Shown here: positions 1 through 12,351 of the stretch, in pieces
How the letters are laid out: every line of letters begins with the position of its first letter
Numbering within the stretch: the stretch's first letter is position 1
Position numbers and translations under genes: made by a program
Notes under the pieces: model-generated
What the model was told of the DNA's origin: nothing
Database searches by the model: none
What the model saw: the letters and a program-made list of their open reading frames with translations, nothing else
Source: Liopterus haemorrhoidalis
Lineage: Eukaryota > Arthropoda > Insecta > Coleoptera > Dytiscidae
Direction of reading: 5' to 3'
Assembly: GCA_963971575.1 (NCBI GenBank)
Contig: OZ020619.1
Location: forward strand, 27,098,800-27,162,799
DNA length: 64,000 nucleotides

Positions 1-167
1 AAAAGTGCAGTTCTTGGTTGAAAACGAATTCGCTAATCAAACTGTCAACAATGACAGGAAGGAATTGGAGGAACAAGAACACATCCGGCAAGAGGAGGTC
101 AAATTTGAAGAGTTGACAAATGGAAAGGAACAAGAAGAAAGTGAATCACCCGTCACAGATGATGAAG
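1..167 (+). CDS. RhoGEF gene, internal exon (partial at window edge)
   Basis: Open in the frame that reads Lys-Val-Gln-Phe-Leu from base 2. The peptide is acidic and rich in Glu and Gln (for example LEEQEHIRQEEV near its middle), consistent with a disordered N-terminal region of a signalling protein. It ends after the first base of a codon at a strong donor, GTGAGT, at 168-173. The exon at 26236 begins with the last two bases of a codon, so the two join as G plus AT to give Asp without a frame change. That phase match is the main reason for assigning it to the RhoGEF gene. An AG at 9-10 could be a splice acceptor, but the frame is also open upstream of it, so the true 5' boundary is unresolved. 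Seen: frame and donor. Inferred: membership of this gene. Confidence 0.6.
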
Positions 168-173
168 GTGAGT

Positions 174-1030
174 CATATTATATTTATAAATCAATAACAA
201 TGTTTTGAATTCTGCATCTTGAGAATGACCATGAACTTTCTGTTTACTACTTAGGGAATAATATTGAACTATAAAAAAATTATTTAATGTGTTTAAAAAA
301 TGTTTATTAATTTAGACAAGACGTTTCAAGGAAAAAAGGATATATTTTATTTGAAATGAATTGCTGGAGGCAATTATGAGTAATCTTTTTACAAATCTGC
401 ATATATGGATTATTTTTAGAAACTAACATTCACACTAGACGCATTTAAATAAATATTTATCTACAGTATATTCTGTCTTTTTTTTATTGTTTATTTGTCA
501 TATTTTTTATTAAAAAATGTTTACCTGTTTTTATTGTTATTAGCTCATATGCTCTATATTTATTATGCTTTATAACGTCTTCGGATTTTCAACCTCCACT
601 GTTTCTATCCTGACACTGCTATTCGCTCAATTTTTCTCCTTCATCTTTTTTCTAATTATTTCTGTCCAAGTTTTTCTAGGTATTCCCTTTTTATCTTACC
701 TACTGGTGTTAATGATAAAACATGTCTGGGTAACCATTAATCTTCCAATCGTTGTATATGACTATACCATATAAGCTGATTTGTTTTTATGTCTTCAACT
801 AAAATATGATTGAACATCCATTAATTCCCGAATTCTTTAATTCCTCACTTTTTCTCTCTTTGATATTGTTGCTCTTCTCCAATTCATTTCTATTACATTG
901 AAAATTATTTGGAATTTATTTTTCATGACCAAACTTTCCTGCTGTTTATTGTAATGTTCCTAAGAACGATGATGATTCTAAAGGGCGTATCAACTAGAAC
1001 GCTATCCAAGTTTTATTTTGCAAGTCTTTT
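174..1030. other. AT-rich intron, no feature seen
   Basis: No repeat, open frame or motif I can support. The open frame at 565-774 is hydrophobic low-complexity sequence from T-rich DNA. From about 1035 to 1322, ATTCAAGTCTTC and an inverted AGACTTGAAT bound a GC-richer stretch that may be an old MITE. Confidence 0.5.
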
Positions 1031-1410
1031 TCGAGGATTCAAGTCTTCACGTCTTCTGTTATCACACGGGAAACAGGGATAAGTAACTTGCGTCTGCGTA
1101 CATAACGTTAACAATAGACCCATCTCACTTGATCTGACTGAGAGAGCGAGGACGCGCACGCGCATTTTACGACTTGGATTGCGTCTGTCTTCTAGAGACA
1201 GGGGAAATGTATCTCGATGTATTTGCTCAGTCTTAAAAACCTAGGTTTTTTGTCATGCTATCACATACACAAGACTTCGATTCGAATGCAAAGACTTCAA
1301 TTTTCCAAGTTTAGACTTGAATAATAACTCTAGTGTGAAGGCCTTAACATGTACTGTTCAATTTTAATACAAATATTTTTTTACAAATTATGTTTGTTTT
1401 AAATAAAATG

Positions 1411-1620
1411 TCGGCCTTGGTAGCGTAGAAGTAGCGCTCCTGCTTCACGATCCAAAGGTCCCGGTTTCGAATCCTGGTTAGGGCATGGATGTTTGTAAGC
1501 CACAGTGTCATTGGGATATTTAGACCTGTTCTGTGGTTAAAAAAAAAACCTCAAACTCGGACTCAAATGTTAAATGATACTGAACAGTGATAGTGGATAC
1601 AATATAATTTAAAAAAAAAA
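1411..1620 (+). repeat. tRNA-derived SINE
   Basis: Starts with a tRNA-like head. An A-box-like TGGTAGCGTAGAAGTAGCG is followed by a B box, GGTTTCGAATCC, with an extra T compared with a working tRNA. The body continues as GTAAGCCACAGTGTCATTGG and an A-rich end follows. The body resembles the core shared with 12785-12900, 20400-20490 and 32945-33062. It is not a functional tRNA because the T-arm is disrupted. Confidence 0.6.
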
Positions 1621-1723
1621 AAGTCTTTCTATACAGTATATTTTTTCGATCATATTATGCTTTGAAGTACTACCAACCAGTATTTAACGGTGATATAGAT
1701 ATTTTACCATACATGAAGACCCG

Positions 1724-1990
1724 ACAAGAGGGGGGGGGTAGCCGGGGAAATATCCCGGGGCTCCGGGGTTTTTGGGGCCCGGGGTCCCTGGGCAGAGTCG
1801 TAGGAAGTGAGGAACTTTTTTTTTCTCATCACTTGTATTTTGGAAGTGAGGACCTGTTTTTTGCTCATCACTTGTATTTTGGAAGTGAGAACCTTTTTTT
1901 GCTCATCATTTGTATGTGAGAACCTCGGGGCCCGCAAAGAAAGTTTCTCCTCGGGGCCCCAGAATCCCTCCCGGCGGCCCTGCAAGCATG
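1724..1990. repeat. GC-rich MITE-like block carrying the 39-bp minisatellite
   Basis: A G-run is followed by GC-rich sequence, about 2.5 copies of the shared minisatellite (GTGAGGACCTTTTTTTTGCT-type units, 1806-1915), then another GC-rich block ending CGGCGGCCCTG. The right end resembles hAT MITE termini starting CAGGGCCG on the other strand, but no clean target duplication was found. Confidence 0.45.
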
Positions 1991-2603
1991 TATCGATCCT
2001 TGGACATTTTGTCTACGTCCTTCCTTTGTCTTCATCCTTCAAATTTATATAACTTGACTAGCTGGCATGCCTGCATTTCGTACGGTTTTTGTTGTGTACC
2101 TTTTTGCTGTAAATGGTTAGTGAGATATTTCAATTTCAAGTATTATTCATTTCTTAAGTTCGTGCAGTCTTAAATATTAATTCTTATATTTTCTTATTTT
2201 TTTTATGTTACCTGCCTGTATCTCAAATATTAAGTAATTTTCTTAAGGTTGGCTAATCTACCCAATCAGTTTTTCAGTCAGTTATGTTGGTTTCAAATGT
2301 CAAATTTTTATATGAACTGTCATGTCATATTGTTATTTTATAGAGTTGTAAATGTAATATTTCATTTATTATTTAAAAATCAAGCTTTATTAAAATTGAA
2401 ATTTTGGTTAATGTTCCGTGTAAGTCCATCACAAACAACTCGTCATAGAAAACGCGTATGCTAGTTAGAATGAGATTTGGCACCTTTCTTTCAAAACATA
2501 ACACTTACGATTCAATTTTGCAATATTTTTCAAAACTTAAATCTAAATAAGTACTTGATAGTTATCCGTTCTGAAATCCAAGCAATTAGTTAATAAGTGT
2601 TTG

Positions 2604-2971
2604 CAGAGCCGCAGTAAGGGGGGCGGGGCGGAGTGAGCGACGGCCCCTAGCGCACTAAGGAAAAGGGCGCCGATGGGCTTGACTAAGGGGCGCCACATTG
2701 CGAAAGTGAGGATTTTTTTTTTGTTTTTGTACTCCACTTGGAATTTGCGAGGTGAGGACCTTTTTTTTGCTCTTCACTTGGGTTTTGGGAGGTGAGGGCC
2801 TTTTTTTTTTGTTCTTCACTTGGGTATTGGGAGGTGAGGACATTTTTTTTTGCTCTTCAGTTGGATTTTGCGAGGTGAGGACTTTGTTTTTGCTTATCAC
2901 TTACATTTATTTGCCAAGGGCGCCAAAACGCAGTTTTGCCCCTAGCGCAAGTTTTCCTTACTGCGGCTCTG
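2604..2971. mobile_element. hAT-type MITE, TSD AGTGTTTG
   Basis: Terminal inverted repeats CAGAGCCGCAGTAAGG and CCTTACTGCGGCTCTG are perfect. The 8-bp target duplication AGTGTTTG is at 2596-2603 and 2972-2979. Length is 368 bp. The interior holds five units of the minisatellite (2701-2905). Confidence 0.88.
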
Positions 2972-2979
2972 AGTGTTTG

Positions 2980-4550
2980 TTAACATTTAGCTCGTATTAA
3001 CGTTTTTAAAGAAAAACTTGAATAATGAAATTTCAGTATTTATACGATTAAAGTCACATTTAATTGATTTAAATGAGATTTATAGAATACATACTTTGGA
3101 AAACATTATCTTTATTAAAAGAGAAAATCTTCAAAAATATATTCCGACCCACCAATTTTATGTCTGAAATAGAACATTCCGTTTTTCGTTGCATTCATAG
3201 ATGCTAAATTATGTAAATGTATTAAAATTGTATAAAGCATTTATATATCTTCACTATATGCAAACAATCAATGATAACACTAATTAGGTTATCAAAAATT
3301 TTGGACAGAAAAAACTTAAACTTGATAGACGTATATAAACAGGTACTCATAAGAAATTTTTACTGTTTTCAATGACATTTATAGTATACATATTTTGAAA
3401 AACATTAACTTCATAAAGAATTCCAAAAATATCAGTTGTATTCGGACGTATCGTCAGGTTAAAAATGCGTCTTTCTCTGCCAACTACAGATGCATGAATG
3501 ATTACTATTGGCTCCCCACTCTTACGACCATGCTTTCTTGTTTCTAACGTTATAATATACTTCATTCTACGTATACAACCTAGTTCTGGTTAACTCATAC
3601 GGAACATTAACCAATAAAAATCATGATTTTTATTAAATAAATATGATTGTTTCGTTCCTGATGGGGGGGGGGGGTCTGAACCCGAAGACTAACCCCTTAT
3701 GTGCGCACCTGAACATACTCAACACTTCGCTAAACGCGCCCTATATCTGTTCTACTCCATTGATTTTGACGTATTGTTCTGTACATAATCTAAAACATAT
3801 TTGACACATTCTTTTACTGGACGGATTCAATATTATTTCTCTTAATTCCATGATTGGTAAGTAAAAAAGAAAGTGAGCTAATGCTCCATTGTGTTTCCCG
3901 TGTCTTAATTATTTTGAGTTCTTATTGAATAAACAGTAGTTAATTGTATGCTAAGTATGACGGTATTTCCTTCAGATGTCTGAATTATTAACTGCATACT
4001 TTGTAGCTGTTAAGAGGAGGTACTTCTCACGCGTAACAAGCATTTTGTTTCGCAGAAAAAACCATTAAATGAAGGCTTATGTAGTACGCTCTACAAATAA
4101 ATTAAAATGTTTTAAAATTTACGATGTTTTGTTATTTATAATTACGTAAAGATTACCTGTTGTTATATTAAAAATAAAATAATTGCATTTAAAAATAATA
4201 ATAAGCGAACAAGGAAGAATACGTGTATAATTAATTTAAAATTAGATTCTTTTTTAATTAAGTTTTATAAAATATCAGTTTGAAGTTATTTTTTATTTTT
4301 GTGGATTGTCTGTTATTATTATTAATATTATTATAGAAACTTTTTTCACCCACATCACCGTTTTAATTATTAGGTCTTTCCAGATATATTGTATACCCAT
4401 ATCATTTCTTAATCACTCGAATTTTCTACTTTTCATTTTCTGTGTTATACTCGACTTTGTAAAAGTAAATTTTTACGATACGTAAAAAATGCGTCAAAAA
4501 ACGTAAAGCAACCTTTGTTATTTCACGCATTACGTTTCGTCTGCTCTGGA
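2980..4550. other. AT-rich intron, no feature seen
   Basis: Includes a G-run at 3664-3674 and a few 20-30 bp direct repeats (ATACATACTTTGGAAAACAT against ATACATATTTTGAAAAACAT). Nothing coding is recognised. Confidence 0.45.
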
Positions 4551-5270
4551 TAGCAATAATCAGGTAGACGTTGTATATAACGATTTTGCCAAAGCTTTTG
4601 ATACAATTGATCCCCAAATTATCATTGAAAAACTTAAAATTTTTGGACTTTCACCAGCACTGATAGCGTTATTGTCGTCGTATCTTCTAGATCGCTATTG
4701 TGGTCATACAACCTCACCTTTTAAAGTCACTTCCGGAGTCCCACAAGGATCAAATTTAGGTCCTCTTCTTTTTTTAATATGTATTGATGACATTAATAAT
4801 ATAATAGTCAGTGAAAGATTAATTTTTGCCGACGATCTCAAAATTTTTCGCACTATCTCTTCAAATAATGATTGCCACATTCTTCAAAACGACTTGGAAA
4901 ATATCTGTAATTGGTGCATCTTAAACAAACTTAACCTCAATCTTTCTAAATGCAAAATTCTGACATTTACACGAAAATGTAATCCCACTATTTTCTCCAA
5001 TTCGATACTTAATCAGTGGCTTACTCGTTGCGAAAGTACCCGGGATCTGGGCATTGAGTTTGATAGTAGACTTACTTTCAACTCGCATATAGATACGATT
5101 TGTTCTTCGTCCTATAAAATGATAGGATTTATTATCAGGAATTCACGCACTTTTTCGAATATTCATTCGCTCCAAAATTGAATATTGTTCAAAAGTATGG
5201 GATCCCATTTATGAGATTCAAAAGAATGCCATTGAAAAATTATCTGTCATCTAACAGTATCAAAATGAGA
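4551..5270 (+). pseudogene. Jockey-like non-LTR reverse transcriptase fragment
   Basis: The frame reads VDVVYNDFAKAFDTIDP (RT motif with the first catalytic Asp), then SGVPQGSNLGPLLFLICIDD, then the catalytic FADD box (4826-4837), and continues to about 5180. A one-base frame change follows, after which KIEYCSKVWDPIYEIQKNAI continues the usual C-terminal RT region. The 5' part (endonuclease) and the 3' end are absent, so this is a dead 5'- and 3'-truncated copy in the intron. Confidence 0.85.
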
Positions 5271-5810
5271 CAGTTCCATAGTGGTCGTAGGAAAACACTT
5301 TTAACATTTGTGTTAAAGACTGGAATTTATTCAAAATATCTTCAGACAGGAAGTGATTTGTTAGCTATCTGGCTTTTATATTTTGTAAACTTATCTCGGT
5401 TAATTCGATAATTGTTACCAGCATATACATAAGTATGGTAACTTTTAAGCGATAATAGATTTTTCATGTCTCTCCTCTCAGTCATTATTTGCAATGTAGG
5501 TTAACTACTGTCTAAATGTCATATGCGGGCTCAGAATAATAAGAAATCACTGCATTAATAAAGAGAAGAAATATTACAAAAAGGATATTTTATACAATAC
5601 ATTTTGTAACAATATGTTGTAATATTTGGTTGCATAATATAATAATAGATAAATATAATAAGATATAAATGTTGTAAGAAATATAAAAACAAGTTTTGCT
5701 AATATCACCTTTTATCAAATGTTAATATTCCAACTATTAGGAATTTATGTGCATAAATGAAAATAAATTTTAAATTGTAGTAATGTTGCTAATTTTGTTA
5801 AATCATAAAG

Positions 5811-5887
5811 GACCGCTTATACAGGCTGGAAGTACTGAACAAGCTGTTACAAGCCCATTAGGAGAGGCACAACGGTGCAGTTCTTAA
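5811..5887 (+). other. Candidate alternative terminal exon within intron 1
   Basis: After a weak acceptor (ATCATAAAG) the sequence is open in the phase that follows the exon at 1-167. It would add GPLIQAGSTEQAVTSPLGEA and a few more residues before TAA at 5885-5887. Composition is more coding-like than the surroundings. A possible donor at 5875 would break the frame of the next exon, so only a terminal exon would be phase-compatible. The acceptor is poor and the open length short, so chance is a real alternative. Confidence 0.2.
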
Positions 5888-6028
5888 TAATTTTTTATAC
5901 AAAACTAAAAATCTGAAATAAAATTAGTAATAATATATACACCAAAATTTGCAGCGAATTTTTATTTACCTAATAGGATAAGTATTTTTAATTCTAAACA
6001 AAATTTATATGTGACGATTGCTATTTTT

Positions 6029-7107
6029 AAGGGTTTTGTAGGTATGACCAAAAAACCCTTATACCGTCATTTTGTCGTCTGTCTGTCTGTCTGTCTGTTC
6101 GGTAAAAATTGTAGCCAAACGGCTAAACCTAGAGAGTTGAAATTTGGCAAGCTTATACAACTCTTTGACCCGCACATAGGAAAAATACTAAAACATCTAA
6201 AAAACCTATCCCCGTAAAAATATAAACAAATATGTGCTCATCGAAAAAAAATTTTTTTTTTATAATTCTAATTAGGGTATCAAATGAAAGCCCTTAGTAC
6301 GTGGACTAACGAACAAAATAAATTATTTTGATGCGATTTTTGCCAAAATTGTGCAAAAATAATTTTGTTCCACAACCTGTAGCCCAGATGGTTTAAACTA
6401 AAAATTTAAAAAAAATCTAAGTAATGTACATTGCTGTGAATCGGAATAGTACCACAGGAATTTTTCAGATTGTGTTTTCGGAAAATAACGCATTTTTTGT
6501 GTTTTTTTGTTGACGATGTACAAAAGTTATAGTTATGTAACACACTATATCAGAAAGCGTATCCTGGTCTAATGGTTAACTTGCTCGCTTGCTAGACAGA
6601 GAGAATTTTTTTTTTGTTTCTTTTTCATTTTTATTTCGTTTAAATTATTTTGTTAAAATTCTAGTTATATTTTGGCAAATGTTGCATTTAGTTTTTAAGA
6701 ACGTAAATTTAATAACCAGTTGGAATTGTTGAAATTATATTTTCATTTTATGTGTCATGTATACGAAACTAGAGGCGCGGAGCATGACTTAAAACAATCA
6801 ATGGAAGCCATAGGCGCAATTTTAAAATCTTAATGAACCTTGCTATATAAAAAAAAAATACTGCACATATTTAGAAACCTAAATAATGATATTGGGTATT
6901 CGAATTAAAATTAACAAAAAAGTATTTTAACATATAATTTGATTTTAAAGCTCTTAGAATAACAGACGATAAATAATTTAAAAAATATCGTTCTTTTTGC
7001 CGTGATTACTATAAAGCAAAATTTGTCCTACACACTCAGCATGCCGCCCTAACTTATTATATACCTGCGAAATACTGAAATGTGTATAAATTCACACTTC
7101 ACATCAT
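6029..7107 (+). mobile_element. Helentron-associated element (HINE), copy A
   Basis: Begins AGGGTTTTGTAGGTATGACC and ends with an imperfect 3' hairpin (TGTGTATAAATTCACACT). A subterminal inverted repeat of the 5' end (ATACCTGCGAAATACT) precedes that hairpin. A (GTCT)n microsatellite lies at 6077-6098. This layout (subterminal inverted repeats, GTCY microsatellite near the 5' end, 3' stem-loop, no transposase) is the known signature of Helentron-derived HINE/DINE-1 elements. Copies B (16199-17229) and C (43651-44688, minus strand) are homologous throughout. A tRNA-like segment sits at 6556-6602. Confidence 0.75.
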
Positions 7108-7109
7108 TT

Positions 7110-8490
7110 TTTTTTTTCTTTTATTTTTTCTTTACAAGCTCTTCTTACTGGGTAAAACGGTTCTTGTCGAGTTTTCCAGAATATGTTCGGTCATACTTCA
7201 TTTCACAAATTCAGACCAATTCTGTAACTAAGTTACTATGATCATTGTAACAAAATTTGTCTCTATGAACAAGGTCAGTTACTATCATGAATGAAAGGCA
7301 TTATACTTTTTATAATATTTTATTTTGTAGTAACGTTACTACACAGTAAATTTTTACAGAATTGATCTGATTATCACTTTTTATCAAATAAATCAGTATG
7401 ATCGTTCTAGTTCCAAACTTATTTTAGGTTTCCAACTCGTCAGTAACAACATAAAAATGATGTGTGCGTAAAGAGTAAGTCGGTAATTAAATATTTTACG
7501 CAGTTTATCTCTTGTGGTTTCGTAATTTTCTAGAATAATCATACAAAGAATTTAAAGACTTCAGATAATCACACTTCTTTGTGAATACTCAGAACGCGAC
7601 TGTAAAGTTCTAAGTACTTCGTTGTATCTCACCATTCTGCTTCTACTGGCTTAGATATATGAAAAAAAAAAAATATTTCTACGAAACACTAACAAGTTAT
7701 CAACCTCTTGTTTAAATGAAATCAAGTTTTTGCTGAGAATGTCTATCTTTTTAAAATTCCCTTCTAAAATATCTCTTAGAAATTTATTTCAGCGAATGCC
7801 AACTTATACTATCATGAGTTCAAAAATAAATTACATAAGGGTTGGCTATGGAAAATAAAAGTGATATCAACAGCAAGCTTTAGAATTAATTAACTGTCAT
7901 CACTGTTGTTGTTGTTGTTATTGTTGTCATAAGTTTATATTGTTATACCTACCTATAAAGCTTGCAGTAGGCATTATTCTATTTTTCAAGTCTGGAGGTT
8001 TCCCTTCGCCACTGGTTTTGCAGGGATATCTATAATTTTGTAGAAATTAGTTTAGTTAAAATTTAAAATATTTAGGTAATTTTTGTCATTTTCTAATACG
8101 ACTATTTTCGCTTTTCAGCTTCTTAAATAACTATTTGTCATTTGTCATTTTTTTTTTTTTTTAATATCAAATTGTTTGACAACATTTAGGTTTACGACAT
8201 CAGCGAGAATCGTCCTCGGTTACTTCAGTTAATGCTTCAAGGTATTATGTAGCTGTCAGCATTGACGACTTCTTGGAACATTAAAAATAATAAAATATAG
8301 GTCAGAAATTATATCATTAAAAATACAGTTTTAGTAGCTGCTACTAAGTTTTACAATGTAGACAAAATACTACAATTTAATGACTACAGTTGTAAATTTT
8401 TTTGGTATTTAATCAGCACATTCTACTGACATTTAAAATATGCTTTCGTTTAAACTAGTGCTGGAATCCGAAATTGGTTTAACGGATATC
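7110..8490. other. AT-rich intron, no feature seen
   Basis: A short (GTT)n run at 7903-7922 and poly-T tracts are the only recognisable structure. Confidence 0.5.
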
Positions 8491-8494
8491 AAGA

Positions 8495-9020
8495 TTCGAT
8501 GAACCACATTCTAGATACCCGGTTCCGAATACCGGTACCGAATACCGTTTCCGGATACCCAGTTTTGAATACCCGGGGCTGGATACTCGGTTTTGAATAC
8601 CGATGAATTCGAATATATATTCTCGATGCTGATGTAAACACGAATGTATTATATTTATTCGTTATTTCCCTAGCCTTTGAGGCGTTTAGGGTATTAACTA
8701 TTACAAAGAAAGAAAATTAAAATAACATAGAATACGAATATATTAAAATTATGCACAAATCTTCCCTTTCTTGCTCGTCGCCTGATTATGGTGCTAGTAA
8801 CCAGAGCCGATTTACCAGATTTCCAGAAATACATAGTTCTGAATAATTGGATCCCAATACCCACTTCTAGGTTCAGTAAAAACAGCCACTGAATTCAAAT
8901 GTATTCAAATTTTCGTGTTGATGTAAACACAAAAGTACTAAAATTGTAAAAAATCTTCCTTTTTTTGCTCATCACCTCTTTATGCTATTGGGAGCTAAAA
9001 GCTGATTTTGAATACTCGGT
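8495..9020. repeat. Degenerate GAATACC-type tandem repeats
   Basis: About ten spaced copies of variants of GATACCCGGTTCCGAATACC occur at 8510-8605, with further diverged ones at 8815-8895 and 8995-9035. The copies are interrupted by AT-rich sequence that is itself duplicated (GATGTAAACACGAATGTA against GTGTTGATGTAAACACAAAAG). No coding potential is seen. Confidence 0.45.
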
Positions 9021-9052
9021 TCTAGGGTCTGGTATTTTAAAAGGGGTAAATA

Positions 9053-9340
9053 CAGGGGCGCACACAGATTTTTGGCTTGGGGGGGGGGCAATTATACGTC
9101 CTCCCTTCTAAGTTTTAAGTGAAGAGCAAAAAAAAGGTCCTCACTTCCAAGTTTTAAGTGAAAAGCAAAAAAAAGGTCCACACTTTTAAATTTTAAGTGA
9201 AGAGCAAAAAAAAGGTCCTCACTTCTAAATTTTAAGTAAAGAGCAAAAAAAAGTCCTCACTTCTCACAGTACGGGGGGGGGGGTCCGGAACGATGACCAA
9301 CCGATGACCAACCGATGACCAACCATTGACCAACCGCTGA
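9053..9340. repeat. MITE-like block with minisatellite and 11-bp tandem repeat
   Basis: CAGGGGCGCACACAG at the left looks like a hAT-type terminus. Four reverse-oriented minisatellite units (AAGTGAAGAGCAAAAAAAAG type) span 9115-9262. After a G-run comes a short tandem repeat of CGATGACCAAC, four copies at 9291-9338. No matching right terminus was found. Confidence 0.5.
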
Positions 9341-9384
9341 ACTTATATGCTAGGATAAATAAAAAATTAAAATTAAAATTAAAT

Positions 9385-9552
9385 GTGAGTTCAAATGTCG
9401 TGTGTTCATTGACAGATGTTCATCTGTCTCTGTGATAATATGTCACAGTGTTCATTTGCCGTGTGTTAAAATGTGTCTATGTTCATCTGTCGCATGTTAA
9501 TCTGTCCGTGTTAAAGTGTCGCATGTTAATCAGTCGTAAGTTCACATGTCGC
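9385..9552. repeat. Degenerate GTTCATCTGTC minisatellite
   Basis: Roughly nine diverged units of 16-20 bp around the core TGTTMATCTGTCGC, with spacing variation. Non-coding and not related to the 39-bp minisatellite. Confidence 0.5.
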
Positions 9553-10043
9553 GACACCCAGGTAGACACAAGAGAGACAGTATAAATGTTTCTTAATTAT
9601 ATTATACCTACGAAACTCTTCAAACGTCAATGAATAAAACATTATAGGCTCAAAGATAAAGTTGCGTGTTTTAATTTAATTGTTAGATAATATGCGAAAA
9701 CAAACTTTCGCGAATGTTTAACCTATATATCTTAAGCAATTCTTAAATTTCATTTAACTTATGCTTTGACAACATGACACTAAACTCAAAAGTGATTGTT
9801 TTTCTAAAATTAATTTGTGTAAATTAAAATTAGGCAGAAGAGTGCTGTGAAAATTCATAACAAATTCACATTGAATACAAAGTAACTTTCCAACAAAATT
9901 TCTCTAACTTTTTATTATTATATATCTATTACAAAATCATGCGCTAAGAAATTCCAGATGTTATCATTTTAATTTCACAAACACGTTCACCAGTTAACCT
10001 TTGTCTAAAGGTCTGGCATCACTCCCCCTTTATCGCAGTTGTC

Positions 10044-10210
10044 AGTGTGTTTGCCCGCCAGTGCACTGCAGGATTACTGCAAAAAGTTTTACTTATTGTT
10101 TTATTCAATTGTTATTATTTGTTTTGTTTTGTGAATTGAAAAGTAGTGTATTGCAAAAGGATAAAAGTGCTACATAATTATCTGTTTATGTTTTGTTTGT
10201 GATTGTTGGT
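10044..10210 (+). promoter_or_regulatory. Weak candidate core promoter (Inr plus near-match DPE)
   Basis: TCAGTG at 10042-10047 resembles an arthropod initiator. GGATT lies at exactly +28 to +32 from its A, matching four of five DPE positions. The block 10010-10080 is more GC-rich than its flanks and no TATA box is visible. No strong splice donor follows, so a link to the RhoGEF exon at 26236 is speculative. Confidence 0.2.
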
Positions 10211-10306
10211 GATTTTTAACAAGTTTGTGTTTGTTTTTGTGGATATCAAACGTGTTGAGAAGAAATTAATGTTAATATTGTGTTTTTCTTCATGCTTTCC
10301 TTCTTT

Positions 10307-10620
10307 TGAGCACTGTCTTATACCGTCACTCATAATTCTGCCTGTCTGTTTGTACGATATTAAAATGTGGGCAAACGAATGGGCCTAAAGAGTTAACATT
10401 TGGCAAGCAGATATAGTTATTTAACCGCGTGTAGGAAAAATTCTAAGATATTGATCAATATTTTCGCATATTGAGGTTTTTTAATATTGCACTTGCTATT
10501 ATTTTTTTAATATATTTTTAGAATTTTGTAGGTATAACCAAATAACCTTTATACCAGGGTTTTCCAACCTTTTTTTATGAAGCCCCCTTAATACGAAAAA
10601 AAAATCTTTTTTCCATCCTC
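10307..10620 (+). repeat. Decayed HINE fragments and a hAT-type left end
   Basis: 10307-10450 aligns by eye to the 5' third of the HINE: CTTATACCGTCA, a short GTCTGT run, then CTAAAGAGTTAACATTTGGC and a GTAGGAAAAATTCTAA segment. A second 5' end, TTTTTAGAATTTTGTAGGTA, lies at 10515-10550. At 10555 CAGGGTTTTCCAACC looks like the left terminus of a hAT MITE whose right end was not found. Confidence 0.45.
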
Positions 10621-11589
10621 TAATTATATATAATAATGAATAATAATAAAATTTGTTACAAAAATTTTTATGAATTCAAAAATAAATCTGTATAAATACA
10701 ATTTATTTAATAGATTAATAAATAAATATTTTTGCTCAATCATTAAACATGTACTAAAATTAAAATCACAATTCAGTACTTCAAAGGGCAAATTGTAGTA
10801 GATAACTGCCCATAAGTTTCTTGTGTCTGGTACAAACTTCAAATTTATCCTTAAATCGTTTAAGATAGATTTCGCCTGTTTCTACTCTTTCGTAACAATT
10901 AATTTTGTTAATAAATCCGGATACAACAAAATAAGAACTAGGAAACATTATTAACAACGTTTCCACAATTGTTTATTTCGTTTATCAAAATTGTCCCAAA
11001 ATTCTTTAATTTTAAAATTAATCATAGCCATGTAGGCTATAATTAATACTATTATAATTATTGAAATAGAAAAGAAAAATATCGGCTCCCAACCGACCTC
11101 TTTGCATATATTGACCACAGATTTAAGCCGACTGACCCCCAAGGAGTCGATATCGACCCCGTTAGGAATCCTTGCATACATCGTCACTCTTATGTTTCCC
11201 TGTTTGTTGTCTCTTTGTCTGACGTTTGTTTGTCTGTAATAATAATAATAATTATAGTATATTTTATTGACCAAAGTCCAATATACAAATGTTTTGAGTC
11301 AGTCATTCGCAGTTATAATAGAAAAATATTAAAAATATTACAGAAAAAAAACTGTACATAGGGCTGCCACCTTTTCATCTTTCGGAATCTGGAGAATCGG
11401 TGTTTTTATTTTTTAAAATCTGGAGATGCCACCTTTTTATCTTTCAAAATCAAGAAATACCTGATTTGGGTGCCTGAGACTTTTTTGCTTGTATGGTTAT
11501 TTGTTGGTTTTTGTAAGGTTGTTGTAAAAAACTAGATGTTTTAAGTATCAGACGGAACACAAAACCGGAGTCTCCAGATGAAAACCAGA

Positions 11590-12290
11590 AAGGTGGAAAT
11601 CTTTTATGTACAGTAGAAATTGTAACCAAATAGCTAAAACTATAGAGTTGAAATCTGACTGCGTCTACATTTATTTGATTCGCATATAGCAAAAATAGAT
11701 GTTCAATTATTTTTTAAAAAAATAATTTTTTTAATTTTTTTTTGTAATATCAAATGAAATGTCTTGATACGTAAATTAACGGTAAATAATTAAAAAAAAA
11801 AAAACTTATATGAACACATTTTATTTTTTAAATGTGCCTAAAAATATCCTCCCCAAGTGGTTGGTATAAAAATTGGAATAATGCACATCGATGCGAACTG
11901 ATATAGTACAATTTTGATCAGATACCTTTTTTGAAAAATACTGATTTTTTGTCACTGAAAAAATAGTTAATTTTTGAAAAATTATTGTGAATCATTAGAA
12001 GAATGGCATATACATTTATATGCATAAATATTACCGAACGAAAAATAATTTTGTAAAAGATTTTTATTTAATTGCGTTTTTTGATAGATCCCAGGATTAT
12101 TTTCTTTGAATTTACTGTGGGAAATGTTACGTGAAAGCTCTCAAAACAAATATGAAATATCGACAAGCAATATTTAAAAGTACTTTTATTTTAACGAGAT
12201 TTTTGTCGCGATAATTTCAAAAAATCCTTTGTCATAGCTTGTAATATTCAGAACAATGCACATTGATTTAAGTGGATATAAACGGAAACG
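11590..12290 (+). repeat. Old decayed HINE copy or copies
   Basis: GTAGAAATTGTAACCAAATA, then CTATAGAGTTGAAATCTGAC, match the region just after the GTCT run in copies A to C. Further on, AATGCACATCGATGCGAACTG and ATTTTGATCAGATACC match the later conserved block. A similar AATGCACATTGATTTAAGTG near 12253 suggests a second partial copy. Confidence 0.4.
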
Positions 12291-12351
12291 TACAAACGAA
12301 AGTTTTAAGCTGATGATGTTTCCGAAAGATATTTAATTTATTCATAATAAT

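Noticed and set aside
6..5885. Shared GTGCAGTTCTT at 5-15 and 5875-5885 as evidence of exon duplication
   Set aside because: Identity ends after 11 bases on both sides, so it is most likely coincidence.
9291..9338. CRISPR-like array of CGATGACCAAC
   Set aside because: The copies are directly adjacent with no spacers, so it is a simple tandem repeat in eukaryotic DNA.
10951..11274. 107-codon minus-strand open frame as a membrane protein gene
   Set aside because: Hydrophobic runs come from ATT/ATA-rich DNA. No homology, promoter or splice signals are visible.
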